A stretch of DNA of 64,000 nucleotides, taken from the NCBI GenBank assembly GCA_031253985.1, contig JAIRVH010000028.1, forward strand, positions 16,560 to 80,559. The letters are read 5' to 3'. The DNA comes from Sphingobacterium sp. Lineage in GTDB: Bacteria > Bacteroidota > Bacteroidia > Sphingobacteriales > Sphingobacteriaceae. Under the pieces are notes generated by a model. The model searched no databases. It had not been told where the DNA came from and saw only the letters and a program-made list of their open reading frames with translations. Positions 26,032 through 36,100 of this stretch are shown one piece after another (position 1 is the stretch's first letter; the number at the start of each line of letters is the position of its first letter). The translations under genes and the position numbers were made by a program.

Positions 26032-27382
26032 TAAAGACCGGCCGGATCAGCAAACCGTGACCTGGAAAGTTCTCTCTATCGATGCAGCGAGTGCTTTATT
26101 AAAAGAAAGAGGATCATTAGTGCTGGGGCGTATTTTAGTAATTTCTGGGATTGTTTTTGCTTTATCACTGTTTCTCCCATGGAGACAGACAATACCGGGA
26201 ATAGGAACAGTTACTGCGTTACGTCCCCAGGATAGACCGCAGACCATACAAAATCAAATTGGTGGCCGCATCGAATATTGGGCGGTAACCGAAGGACAGG
26301 AAGTAAAAAAAGGTGATACTATTTTGGTCCTCTCCGAAACCGCACAATCTTATTTTGACCCGATGCTGCCCTTACGATTAGAGGAGCAATTGCATGCTAA
26401 GAGAAGCGGTGCAGATGCTGCTGATCAGAAGATGAAAGCTTCCGAAGCACAAATAGATGCCCTGCGAACCGGATTGGATTTTCAGCTGGAATCGGCTAAA
26501 AATAAAGTAATACAATCTCAAAATCTGGTGAAAATTGACAGTGCAGAATTAGTCGCTGTCCTGAGCTTTTTTGAGACGAGTGAAAAGCGGCTAAAACGTT
26601 ACGAAGAGGGGTACCGCGATGGGCTGTTTTCATTGACTGATATCGAAACGAGACGCTTAAATTTACAAAATGACCGCGCGAAAGTCGTAAGTGCGGAAAA
26701 TAAATTGTCGAATTCAAGGCAGTCATTGGTGAATGCCGGCATCGAGTTAAATAATATCCGTGCAAAATATAATGAGTCACTGGCGAAAGCACAGTCCGAT
26801 TTAAGTTCAGCTTTTTCCTCCAAAGCTTCGGTGCAGGGAGATATTGCCAAATTGAAAAATGAGATATCCAATATGGATGTTAGACGTGGCTTATATATCG
26901 TTAGAGCTCCACAGGATGGCTTTATTGTAAAAACGTTCAAGGCGGGAATTGGCGAAAATATGAAGGAAGGTGAATCAGTTGCTACACTACAGCCCAAAAA
27001 GCCTTTGCTTGCTGTAGAACTTTATGTGAATGCGATGGATGTACCGCTCATAGAATCCGAAAGTGATGTGCGTTTGCAGTTTGATGGCTGGCCATCCATT
27101 CAATTCTCCGGCTGGCCTTCGGTTGCTGTAGGAACATTTGCGGGTAAGGTTTCAGTAATCGATAAAGTGAGCAGTACGAACGGTAAATTTAGGATTTTGA
27201 TACGGGCAACAGATCCAGTTCCTGAAGGTGATGAAGCTTGGCCTGTGCAGTTAAATCAAGGGTCGGGTGCATACGGCAGGGTCATTCTCGATAAAGTACC
27301 CTTATGGTATGAAATCTGGAGGCAATTGAACGGTTTTCCACCAAGTTTAGAACGCGAGCCAAAGGAAAGTGGGAAAAAGTAA
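26021..27382 (+). CDS. HlyD-type membrane-fusion (periplasmic adaptor) protein
   Basis: 453 aa from the ATG at 26021 (MLINKDRPDQQ), which overlaps the end of the ABC gene. One transmembrane helix at about 37-56, a lipoyl half-motif (IEYWAVTEGQEVKKGDTILVL), a long coiled-coil hairpin (about 120-290), the second lipoyl half (IVRAPQDGFIVKTFKAGIGENMKEGE) and a beta-barrel with QFDGWPSIQFSGWPS, typical of CyaD/HlyD adaptors. It links inner-membrane transporter and outer-membrane channel for one-step export. Confidence 0.9.
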   Translation: MLINKDRPDQQTVTWKVLSIDAASALLKERGSLVLGRILVISGIVFALSLFLPWRQTIPGIGTVTALRPQDRPQTIQNQIGGRIEYWAVTEGQEVKKGDTILVLSETAQSYFDPMLPLRLEEQLHAKRSGADAADQKMKASEAQIDALRTGLDFQLESAKNKVIQSQNLVKIDSAELVAVLSFFETSEKRLKRYEEGYRDGLFSLTDIETRRLNLQNDRAKVVSAENKLSNSRQSLVNAGIELNNIRAKYNESLAKAQSDLSSAFSSKASVQGDIAKLKNEISNMDVRRGLYIVRAPQDGFIVKTFKAGIGENMKEGESVATLQPKKPLLAVELYVNAMDVPLIESESDVRLQFDGWPSIQFSGWPSVAVGTFAGKVSVIDKVSSTNGKFRILIRATDPVPEGDEAWPVQLNQGSGAYGRVILDKVPLWYEIWRQLNGFPPSLEREPKESGKK

Positions 27383-27389
27383 TTATTGT

Positions 27390-28820
27390 ATGAACAAATT
27401 GAAATTCATTGTTATCGTACTGTGCCTTTTTAGCTTCCGTAATATCCAGGCACAGGAAAAGGAAGACAGGTTGGAGAAAACCTTTACACTTGAGGACATG
27501 GAGGAACTTTTAATGGCCAATCACCCTATAGTCAAACAAGTGACCCTATTGAGTGAAACTGCCAAAGCCCAGGTGACGCAGGCATTAGGAAAGTTTGATC
27601 CCACAGTCTCCGCCAGTTTTAAAAATAAGTATTTTGGAAACACTGACTATTATAACCAATGGAATAGCGAATTAAAGATTCCGCTTTGGCTGGCTGGTGC
27701 CGATCTGAAAATTGCCTATGATAGGAATGTCGGCGATTATACAAATCCTCAATCCAGAACAAACAATGCTGGTCTTTCTGCAATCGGTTTAAGTATTCCG
27801 TTAGGACAGGGATTAATCGTTGACAGCAGGAGAAATACATTGGCGCAGGCAAAGGCCATGATCAATTATCTGGAAGGCGAAAAGATTAAGCAAATAAATG
27901 CTATTTGGTTTCAGGCACTATCAGACTACTGGAACTGGTATTTTGCCTATCAGCAATATCAGCTTCTGCAGGAGGGGGTAAAATTAGCTGATCAACGCTT
28001 TAAAGCCATCAGTGAACAAACCATTCTAGGCGATAAGCCCACAATTGATTCCATCGAAGCTTTGGTCGTGGTCAAGGAGCGGAAAATAGAGCTTTCAAAA
28101 TATGCCGTTGAACTTAAAAACGCAAGAATAGTATTGTCGAACCATTTGTGGAACGACCAGCAGTTTCCTGTAGAGCTTCCAGAATACGCAATACCAGAAA
28201 AAATAGAACGTGCTATTAGTTTGCCAGATAATAAAGTGATCTCTGGGCTACTTGACTCAGCCAAAATTGCTCATCCTGAAATGATCAAGCTGGCTAGTAA
28301 AAGCCAGCAGTTAATGTTTGAAGAACGGTATCGAAAGGAAATGCTGAAGCCAAGATTTACGGTTTCAGGTACGCTCATTTCGAGCCGTCGTGGTATAAAT
28401 GAAGTTATACCACCCCAGTATGATTTTAATTGGCGTAATTATAAATTAGGTTTTGAATTTGGGTTTCCTCTTTTCATCCGTGCTGAACGTGGAAAATTGA
28501 GAGAAGTAAGGATTAAACAAGATCAATTACGATTTGAACAGGTGGTTACCGAAAGAAATATCTATAATGATATTATAAAAAAGTACAATGACTTAAACGC
28601 TTATAGTCAGCAGATTGATCTGCAGTCTGTGAATGTGAGCAATCAGGAATTCCTGCTCAAAGGAGAATTGAATAAGTTTGAACTTGGTGAGTCGACGTTG
28701 TTCGTTATCAATACTAGAGAAAATAAATTGATCGAAATGCGTATAAAACAAGAAAAGCTGCTAACGGATTATCGGAAAGCATTAGCAGAATTATATTACA
28801 AAGCTGGAACCAAATTTTAA
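27390..28820 (+). CDS. TolC-family outer-membrane efflux protein
   Basis: 476 aa from MNKLKFIVIVLC (27390), giving a proper signal peptide ending at IQAQ. The two OEP-type repeats with long helices are recognisable (ALGKFDPTVSASFKNKY, LGQGLIVDSRRNTLAQAKAMI, KLGFEFGFPLF, LNKFELGESTLFVINTREN). It forms the outer-membrane channel of the exporter encoded upstream. The second operator array begins within its last codons. Confidence 0.9.
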   Translation: MNKLKFIVIVLCLFSFRNIQAQEKEDRLEKTFTLEDMEELLMANHPIVKQVTLLSETAKAQVTQALGKFDPTVSASFKNKYFGNTDYYNQWNSELKIPLWLAGADLKIAYDRNVGDYTNPQSRTNNAGLSAIGLSIPLGQGLIVDSRRNTLAQAKAMINYLEGEKIKQINAIWFQALSDYWNWYFAYQQYQLLQEGVKLADQRFKAISEQTILGDKPTIDSIEALVVVKERKIELSKYAVELKNARIVLSNHLWNDQQFPVELPEYAIPEKIERAISLPDNKVISGLLDSAKIAHPEMIKLASKSQQLMFEERYRKEMLKPRFTVSGTLISSRRGINEVIPPQYDFNWRNYKLGFEFGFPLFIRAERGKLREVRIKQDQLRFEQVVTERNIYNDIIKKYNDLNAYSQQIDLQSVNVSNQEFLLKGELNKFELGESTLFVINTRENKLIEMRIKQEKLLTDYRKALAELYYKAGTKF

Positions 28821-28932
28821 TCCTATTCTAATCTATAGTTTCATTTTAATCCCATTTTAATGTGCGTCTTAAAATTCTAATAGAAAGTTAATTTCATATT
28901 CATTCCGTTGCCATGGCGCCGTATTAATTTTG
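28815..28932 (+). promoter_or_regulatory. Six-half-site operator array and promoter, copy 2
   Basis: Half-sites begin at 28815 TTTTAAT, 28826 TTCTAAT, 28844 TTTTAAT, 28855 TTTTAAT, 28875 TTCTAAT and 28886 AGTTAAT. Intervals are 11, 18, 11, 20, 11, identical to copy 1. The last site is again 22 bp from TTG (28908-28910), and the -7 element TAATTTTG is at 28925-28932. The stretch ATTCATTCCGTTGCCAT is common to both promoters. Confidence 0.75.
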
Positions 28933-28949
28933 TATAAAAATAATTGGAT

Positions 28950-29468
28950 ATGGCAAAGGCAACACGTGTATTGATTCCAAGTGATTTTACGATCGATTCG
29001 CTGTTTTTTGTGATTCATACGATAGAGCAATCGGCCGCTGAAGAGCTGGATCTGGTATTAGTGTATGGTAATAAGAGCAGTACTTCAATTAGTGAGTTAT
29101 TAGGGATTACACTGGAAGATCAGCTTAATAAGCTCCAGTCGGAAGATTTTTTGAAAGCCTGTCAAATGATATGTCATCGTTATGAAAATCGCAAGTTAAC
29201 CATTTATACGGATATCATTGGATCTGACAATCTCAATTATTTACAACATTATTTGCGCGGAGCCCAGATTGATGAAGTCAAGGTTCCCACAGATTATGAA
29301 TTTGAAAAAAGAACAAGGCATTTTTTCGACGTCGGAAGGGCTTTGCTTCACTTGAATAAAAGTAAGCAGAAGAATGTCTCGATTGTTGAAAGACCTGGGA
29401 CAAACAAAACCGGAGGAAATGTTTTGGCGGATTTATTTTTTAACAAGAAATGGGATGTTAATTATTAA
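28950..29468 (+). CDS. USP-like small cytosolic protein, copy B
   Basis: 172 aa from MAKATRVLIPSDF (28950), 17 bp after the -7 element. It is a paralogue of the protein at 24479, with similar length and conserved blocks VYGN, SELLGITLEDQL, FLKAC and YLQHYLRG. The extra C-terminal tail (about 140-172) is basic and unlike copy A. It heads a second transcription unit under the same operator design. Its function is unknown; the fold is probably Rossmann-like. Confidence 0.7.
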   Translation: MAKATRVLIPSDFTIDSLFFVIHTIEQSAAEELDLVLVYGNKSSTSISELLGITLEDQLNKLQSEDFLKACQMICHRYENRKLTIYTDIIGSDNLNYLQHYLRGAQIDEVKVPTDYEFEKRTRHFFDVGRALLHLNKSKQKNVSIVERPGTNKTGGNVLADLFFNKKWDVNY

Positions 29469-29955
29469 TAGAAAAATATTGGCACGGTTCAACTTTGTTT
29501 TGTTGTCCTTTTTACTTTTGGGAGCGAGCTCCATGGTGATGTTTTATGAAAATCCAGAGCGACTTTTAGAAGGAGAGTGGGAGGAGCAGGGCTGGTACTT
29601 TGAGAAAGTGGAGAAATCGCCAACATTCAAAAAACAGGCAATTATTCATGAGGGGATAAAAGATGCGGCCATTGCGCATCTTCCACCATTACAGGATGGA
29701 TTGTGGCATTTTGAAAAAATGGGTGATAAAAACTTTATTGCTCATCATGAGGATAAGCAATACAATTGGTTTTTAAAGGGGCGCGGACATATCCTGGAGC
29801 TTCGCAAGAACGATGAGCTTGTGGAGAGTTTTGTGATTCAGAAATTAAATAAAAACCAGTTGATTCTGCACCTTAATTTAGACATGCAGACGAAGGGGAT
29901 CGCACGTATCGTGCTGAAAAAAGGAGGAAAGGAAAAATATGCTGAGAAAATATAG
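29455..29955 (+). CDS. Uncharacterised membrane-anchored or exported small protein
   Basis: 166 aa from MLIINRKILARFNF (29455), overlapping the end of the USP-like gene by 14 bp; the longer frame from 29374 would be antisense-like to that gene's reading and is less likely. A hydrophobic segment at about 13-33 serves as signal or anchor. The rest is rich in short beta-type segments (LLEGEWEEQGWYFEKVEK, LWHFEKMGDKNFIAHHEDKQYNWFLKGRGHILELRK), reminiscent of lipocalin-like domains of Bacteroidota. No catalytic motif is visible. It overlaps the next gene by 17 bp. Confidence 0.65.
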   Translation: MLIINRKILARFNFVLLSFLLLGASSMVMFYENPERLLEGEWEEQGWYFEKVEKSPTFKKQAIIHEGIKDAAIAHLPPLQDGLWHFEKMGDKNFIAHHEDKQYNWFLKGRGHILELRKNDELVESFVIQKLNKNQLILHLNLDMQTKGIARIVLKKGGKEKYAEKI

Positions 29956-30688
29956 CAATCATAGGACGATTCAGGATAATATTAAATTAGGGGGAATTAC
30001 CGCATTTTCTGCAGGTATGGTCAATGTCGCTTCCGTCATTGTCTTTTTCTCATTTACGTCCAATGTAACCGGCTATTATGCTGTTTTTGCACAGGAGGTA
30101 GCCAAAGGGAATTGGTATCAAGGAGCCGTCGTGCTATTCTGGATTTTACTTTTTTTGGTCGGGAGCATGCTTTCAAACCTTATTATTATTCATGGCAAGG
30201 GACGTTTTAGCTCGTATCTGACACATTCTATTCCGCTGGTACTGGAAATTCTGAGTATATTATTTGTCGGGATATATCTGGATGTATTTTATGAGGATTC
30301 TTTGAAAGAAACAGAAATACTTGTTGGGGCATTATTGTTTGCTATGGGACTGCAGAATGGTTTGACGGCAAGTATATCCAATTCGGTGGTGAAAACGACA
30401 CACTTGACGGGGCTAACGACAGATTTAGCCATATTAATCTCCATGTTTACAAAGGAGAGTAATCGGAGCAATAAAGCATTGGTAGACAAATTCCATTTAT
30501 TGCTGAGTATTGTAGGTGCCTATGTTCTGGGAGGGCTGGTAAGTGGAATTTCATTTACCTATTTATCAAATAAGACTTTTTACGTGGTTTGTTTTGTTCT
30601 TTTAATCATTGGTTTATATGATCATTACAAATTGTACCTATTGAAGAAACAATTTGTGAATCGCCATCGACAGCCAATGACGGCCTAG
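29939..30688 (+). CDS. DUF1275 (YoaK-type) membrane protein
   Basis: 249 aa with about six transmembrane helices. The family opening GGITAFSAGMVNVASVIVFFSFTSNVTGYYAVFA and the mid-protein ALLFAMGLQNGLTASISNSVVKTTHLTGLTTDLAI are diagnostic of DUF1275. Its function is unknown in bacteria generally. It closes the second unit and is followed by a strong terminator. Confidence 0.9.
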   Translation: MLRKYSNHRTIQDNIKLGGITAFSAGMVNVASVIVFFSFTSNVTGYYAVFAQEVAKGNWYQGAVVLFWILLFLVGSMLSNLIIIHGKGRFSSYLTHSIPLVLEILSILFVGIYLDVFYEDSLKETEILVGALLFAMGLQNGLTASISNSVVKTTHLTGLTTDLAILISMFTKESNRSNKALVDKFHLLLSIVGAYVLGGLVSGISFTYLSNKTFYVVCFVLLIIGLYDHYKLYLLKKQFVNRHRQPMTA

Positions 30689-30735
30689 TTAACAGAGTTA
30701 AGTCTTGATCAACTGAGCTTTAAGGCAATCTGTTT

Positions 30736-30766
30736 AATCGCATTTTTTTAAATGCGATTTTTTTTG
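30736..30766 (+). terminator. Terminator after the DUF1275 gene
   Basis: AATCGCATTT (30736-30745) and AAATGCGATT (30750-30759) form a perfect stem with a TTTT loop, followed by at least seven T. Confidence 0.85.
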
Positions 30767-30848
30767 TTCAAAAATTCTTATCTTCAACCTCAGTTATCAC
30801 GCTCTACCAAGCGAAGGAAAAACTACATAATCAATTTAAAACCACATC

Positions 30849-32312
30849 ATGTTCAAAATTTTTCACTTTCGGCCCTTTTTGGCACTATCTCTAATTTCTA
30901 TTTCAACAGTATCCCTTTGTGTAGAAAAGGTTTATGCGCAGGAGGTCCAGCGCCAAATATCAGTAAATAATCAGCATAAAAATCAGCAGAATCTTTTGCG
31001 GGCGATCCAGCTGATCGATCGGTCAATGGAAGTTTATTTTTCAGATGACGATATGAAAATGCACCGTTTCTATAATCCGTTTACCAAAATCAGGTCGGAA
31101 GAAAAGGCGAGCGTATGGATGTATTCTGCTTCGATTGAAGCTGTTAATGCTGTGCTGAGCGGGTTGAAAAAACAACAAAAAGAGGGCAACGGTAAATTTT
31201 ATAAAACGTATTATGCCCGCTATGTGGATTTGTTGGCCAAGCTCCATGCAAATGCAGCGTACTATTTAGGTACTTTCACGTTAACATCCTTTACCCAGCA
31301 TAAAGAATGGACGGTGTATGCTGTGGATCGCGCCCGGGAAAAAGGCAAAGCAAATGTCGCTGGGGTATTGAATGTTTATGATGACCAGATGTGGTTGCTA
31401 AAAGAGCTGCTGGAAGCCTATCATTTGACTGGGCAAGAGCATTATCTGGAAGAAGCTGAGTACCTCACTGCCTATGTGCTGGATGGTTGGGATTGCACCT
31501 TGGACGAGAAAGGGAAGGAGCATGGAGGAATCCCGTGGGGGCCGGGATACGTCACTAAACATGCCTGTAGTAATGCGCCTATTATTAGCCCACTTGTTAC
31601 GTTGTATGAAATTTATAAAAAGAAGGATGATCAAATACTCGCACATTCGATAGACCCCAAAGATAAATTAACACGTATTGCTAAAAAAGAGAAAAAGAGT
31701 GTTTTTTATCTCAGTTATGCTAAAAGGATTTATGATTGGCAAAAAGCACACCTGCTTAATGAGAATGGAGTTTATGCTGATATGATGGGAGATTGTTTTC
31801 CAGATTGTTCCATTGCCTACGAAACCGTAAATGGCATACAATATCGGAAAAATACCGAATTGAGAAAAGCAGTCGGAACGGCATTTTCCTACAATAGTGG
31901 AACGATGCTTTCGGGAGCAGCGGATCTATATCGTGTCACAAAAATGAAAAACTATTTGGATGACGGCAAAAAACTTGCTGATGCAAGCTTTAGCTACTTT
32001 GGAAAGCTGGGCGTACAGATTCCCGAGCATTATACCTATGCTACGGATGGATTTAATAACTGGTTTAATGGAATCTTATTAAGAGGGTTCTCTGCGATGT
32101 ATCCACTGTATGGGAAGGCAGGTGCTTATCTGGATGCCTTTCAGAAAAATTTAGATTATGGATATACGCACTTTCTACAGGACGGTTTCCTACCGACTGA
32201 CCTGCTTGGCGGTTGGAAAAATGATAAAAGTAGGAATGATCTGGAGGGAATGTTTATGTTCACCTATGCAGCACAATATGCAACGCTAGCACAGATTCAA
32301 TCAACCCAATAG
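30849..32312 (+). CDS. GH76-family alpha-1,6-mannanase-like glycoside hydrolase
   Basis: 487 aa with a signal peptide (1-31). The (alpha/alpha)6 GH76 domain shows the paired catalytic aspartates in NVYDDQMW (Asp178, Asp179), plus GGIPWGPGYVTKHACSNAPII and AVGTAFSYNSGTMLSGAADLY. Family members cut alpha-1,6-mannan backbones of yeast or mycobacterial glycans. It is a single gene, not part of the plus-strand PUL, and convergent with the two-component regulator behind it. The GH76 call is firm; the precise substrate is not. Confidence 0.85.
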   Translation: MFKIFHFRPFLALSLISISTVSLCVEKVYAQEVQRQISVNNQHKNQQNLLRAIQLIDRSMEVYFSDDDMKMHRFYNPFTKIRSEEKASVWMYSASIEAVNAVLSGLKKQQKEGNGKFYKTYYARYVDLLAKLHANAAYYLGTFTLTSFTQHKEWTVYAVDRAREKGKANVAGVLNVYDDQMWLLKELLEAYHLTGQEHYLEEAEYLTAYVLDGWDCTLDEKGKEHGGIPWGPGYVTKHACSNAPIISPLVTLYEIYKKKDDQILAHSIDPKDKLTRIAKKEKKSVFYLSYAKRIYDWQKAHLLNENGVYADMMGDCFPDCSIAYETVNGIQYRKNTELRKAVGTAFSYNSGTMLSGAADLYRVTKMKNYLDDGKKLADASFSYFGKLGVQIPEHYTYATDGFNNWFNGILLRGFSAMYPLYGKAGAYLDAFQKNLDYGYTHFLQDGFLPTDLLGGWKNDKSRNDLEGMFMFTYAAQYATLAQIQSTQ

Positions 32313-32339
32313 GCGCTGTAAAAAAGCACCTATTGGGTT
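32303..32339. terminator. Terminator between GH76 and the convergent regulator
   Basis: AACCCAATAGG (32303-32313) and CCTATTGGGTT (32329-32339) form a perfect 11-bp stem that includes the GH76 stop codon. Confidence 0.7.
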
Positions 32340-32358
32340 TATATATTATTTTGTTCGA

Positions 32359-33138
32359 TTATGATCTGGATAGAGCAGCTTGTGAGTCTTGAAATTCAGT
32401 TGGGCTTTGTCCAAACTGTTTTTGAAAATTACGCGAGAAATGGGTTGCGGAACTGTAACCCAGTAAATTAGAAATTTCGTAGACTTTATACTGTTTTTGA
32501 ATAAGAAGTTCTGCCGCTTTTCGAAGTCGCGTGAGATTTATCAATTCATTGGGTGAGAGACTCGATACAACATTGATTTTGCGGTACAGTGTAGGTCTGC
32601 TCATACAGAGTATGTCGGCCATTCGATCCACATTGAACTGCGGATCATCGAGGTGCTGCATAATAATTTCTTCAATCTTCAGTAAGAATTCCTGTTCACT
32701 TTGATTCTGGCCGATCTGTTGTATTTGCGACATCGGATTTTTGATGAAAAATTCCTTCACTTTAACCCTGTTTTTTAATAAGCTAGCTATTTGCGCTCTT
32801 AAAAAAGCAGGCGAGAAAGGTTTTTCAATGTAAGCGTCGGCACCAAATTCTAAACCCTGAATTTTTGATTCAATACTATTTTTTGCCGTCAAAAGTATAA
32901 CTGGAATATGCGCATAAGCGATATCTTCCTTAATTTTTTGACAGAGCTCAAAACCATCCATTTCTGGCATCATTACATCACTTACGATCAGATCGAAATA
33001 TTCAGAGGCCAATAAATCTAGGGCTTCCCTTCCATTAGAACTCGTCGTTATCTGATAATCCTCATTGAGATCATCTGCAATAAATTCAAGCAGTTCAGTA
33101 TGATCATCTACTAATAATAAATTGGATTTGGCATTCAT
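32359..33138 (-). CDS. Response regulator with AraC-type DNA-binding domain
   Basis: 259 aa. Receiver domain (1-125) with acidic pair Asp11/Asp12, phosphoacceptor Asp54 and conserved Lys in YIEKPFSP; then an AraC helix-turn-helix pair (about 160-250: VDRMADILCMSRPTLYRKINVVSS and YEISNLLGYSSATHFSRNFQKQFGQSPTEF). It starts 2 bp after the stop of the large sensor kinase. Together the two proteins have the parts of a single hybrid two-component system (HTCS), split into two genes. It probably activates the divergent PUL. Confidence 0.93.
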   Translation of the reverse strand: MNAKSNLLLVDDHTELLEFIADDLNEDYQITTSSNGREALDLLASEYFDLIVSDVMMPEMDGFELCQKIKEDIAYAHIPVILLTAKNSIESKIQGLEFGADAYIEKPFSPAFLRAQIASLLKNRVKVKEFFIKNPMSQIQQIGQNQSEQEFLLKIEEIIMQHLDDPQFNVDRMADILCMSRPTLYRKINVVSSLSPNELINLTRLRKAAELLIQKQYKVYEISNLLGYSSATHFSRNFQKQFGQSPTEFQDSQAALSRS

Positions 33139-33140
33139 AA

Positions 33141-36100
33141 TTATGGGTTTGTATTGTGATTCAAAGGTAACGTCAAGCTAAATACGTTCAATTGGAGGTC
33201 GTTTGTACTATATAACAAGGTACCTTGGTGTTTTAAGGTTAAGGATCTTGTCAATGCTAAGCCTAAACCACTTCCCGGAACATTCTTATTTTGCTTTAAA
33301 CGATTGAATGGTTCAAAAATTCTTTCCCTTTCTTCTGAAGGAATTAAAGCTCCGTCGTTTTTCACGGTCAATATAAAGATATTTTTCTGTTTATCCATAT
33401 CTAAATTTACCTCAATGTAGTTTGAAGAATATTTAAGCGCGTTATTCAATAAATTATTGCATATTTTGTCAAAGGCATCAATATCGACCTGCCCCATGAT
33501 ATCAGATCCAATGTTTGAGACAATCTGCTTGCCCTGCGCCTGGAGTGTGATACTAAAATTATTAATGATTTCCTGCACAGTCTGGCTTATATTTTCTAAT
33601 TCGAAGTGCAATTTAAATCCTTCCGTTTCGACCTGTCTAAAATCCAGCAATTGATTGCTGAGTGCAATCAGCTTTTCGGTGTTGTTTTGCATGGTCAGCA
33701 GCAGCTTATCCGTTATAGGATTGTGATCGACCTTATCCATCAGCTTTTCCAAAGGGGCTTTAATCAATGTTAATGGCGTACGTATCTCATGAGCGACATC
33801 CGTGTAAAAATTGATCTTTGAACGGTAGAGTTCTTGCTCGCGGAGATTTTGTACGGTTAAAATGTGCTGTCGATTGCGTTGCTTAATCTTTTCATTGAAA
33901 TGATGAATAATAAAGATAATGAGTCCAGCAAGAATCAGTGCGTAGCAGATAAAAGCCGGTATACTCGCCCAGATTGGGGGAAGAATGGTGATTTTAAGAC
34001 TGGCAAAAGTAGGAATCGTATTCCCATTTGGGTCTTCCGCTTTTACAGTAAAAACATAGTTGCCGGGAGCAAGTTTGGTAAAATAAGCGCGTTGATTGCT
34101 TGTAATATCGATCCAGTTATCGTCAAGCCCATCCATTTTATAACTATAGTGAATAGAATGTGGGGCCTGGTAATGTAATGCTGCAAAATCAAGGCTGAAA
34201 GATGATTCGTCGTGTTTTAGCTTGATTTTATCGGTGTACAGAATTGATTTGGACAGAATATCTGCATCGGTATACTGATTGATCGCTCTATTGTTGATGT
34301 AAAAATTAGTAATGTAAATTGGAATTTGATTCTTGTAGTTGATCTGGTTTAGCTTTTCTGGATTGAAACGTATAAGCCCGTTGATGGTGCCGAAGTAGAA
34401 GTTTCCATTACCGTCATCAAAGGATGAATTGTAATTGAACTGAATAGTTGGTAAACCTGACTCCAAATTGAAAATCCGTTTTCTGCCGTTGGGAAGATGG
34501 TAGCGTACCAGACCTTTTGAAGTACTCACCCAGAGGTTATTTTGTTTGTCTTCTAAAAAGGCGAGTGTCACATTACTGGGCATTCCTTCTTCTATACCAA
34601 TGTTTTCAAAGCTTTCCTGATTTGATTTTTTCTTTGCCATTCCGCCTTCTGTGGCTATCCAGATCTGGTTACGCGAGTCCTCAAATAAGCTATTAATCCT
34701 ATTGTTAGGTAAGGAATTGGGATCGTTCTGGCGATGGGTAAAATGTTTACAGTCCTTGGTTTTTGGATTATAACAAAATAGCCCATCGCGCCATGTACCC
34801 ACCCAGATATTCCCTTCTTTATCTTCCAAAATGGTCGTATAAAACATGTATTCAGGAACATTGTCAATCAGATGGAATGATTTTTTTTCGAGATCAAAGC
34901 GGTATAATCCACGCGTTGAAGCTGCGAGAATTTCGCCTTTTCGAGTTTTATAGAGATAAAAAAGAAAATTACTTTGGAGATCGGACGATGTTACATTGCT
35001 GTTGCGATCGATGTGATAGATAACTTTTTGAAGTTTTGGCGAAAAAATATCGAGACCATTGACGAACGTACCTATCAGCAGTTTGTCAGACATAGGGAGA
35101 ATACCGTGGATGTTGTTATTTGCCAGGTTCCCTTGTTTGTCAGAGAAGTTTTGAATTTTACCCGATATGGGGTCGAGTTTTGATAACCCGCCATTTTCGG
35201 TGCCTATCCAGATGTTGTGGTCGATATCCTTTCTGATAATGCGTACGACAGATCCTTTTAGGCTTCCCGGGCGATCTTGTGGCAGGAACTTTTCGATTAT
35301 ACTGTTGTTTTTATGATAATAGTTAATCCCGCCAAAATAGGTTCCCAGCCAAATGCCCTCATCTTTATCCTGTAAGATGTTATAAATGGCATTGTCGGAT
35401 ATCCCCCATGGGTTTTCCTGTTCTTTTTGAATATTGATATATTGTCGGTTAGCAATTTGATAAATAAAAAGACCAGATTCCGTTGCAAACCAATATTCAT
35501 GATCATTTGGCTGTATAATATCTCTCACATAAAGAAATGTATGCAATTGATCCGGACCAAGGATGGATTTGAGCGACTTGTCTTTAAAATTGTAGCTGTA
35601 AACACCAGTTTTTGAAGTGCCAATCAACAAATCTCCCTGACGATTTTCTGTTATTTTCTCAATACTAAACCAATCTTTAGCACCATATTTTGCCTGAAAG
35701 TCAAGCATGAGAACAGGTTTTCCAGAAGAGTTTATTTGGAATATCTTACCTTCAGGAGTTCCAAAAAAAACTGTTCCATTTTTTGTGCAGCTAATGGAGG
35801 TGATGTAGAGGTTTGATTGGGTAAATTGCTGGGTTTTATGACTGACCAAATCATGGCAGTAGAGCATTCCATTGGATATAAACCAAATCCTTTTGCGTTG
35901 ATCGGTAATGATAACAGGGACATCGGCATTTTCGAATTGTTTGCTCAAGAGTCTAAATTGTTCATCGACGGGATCATAACAATAGATTCCCTGATCTGTA
36001 CCAATCCATATTCTTTTTCGAAAATCTTCTTTCAATGAGATAATATTATTACCGCCAAGGCTATTTTTTCCAGATTTGGAGGCGTCAAAATGTTTGAAAT

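Noticed and set aside
30752..30970. 72-residue plus-strand frame before the GH76 gene
   Set aside because: It overlaps the GH76 signal-peptide region in another frame and begins in the terminator T run.
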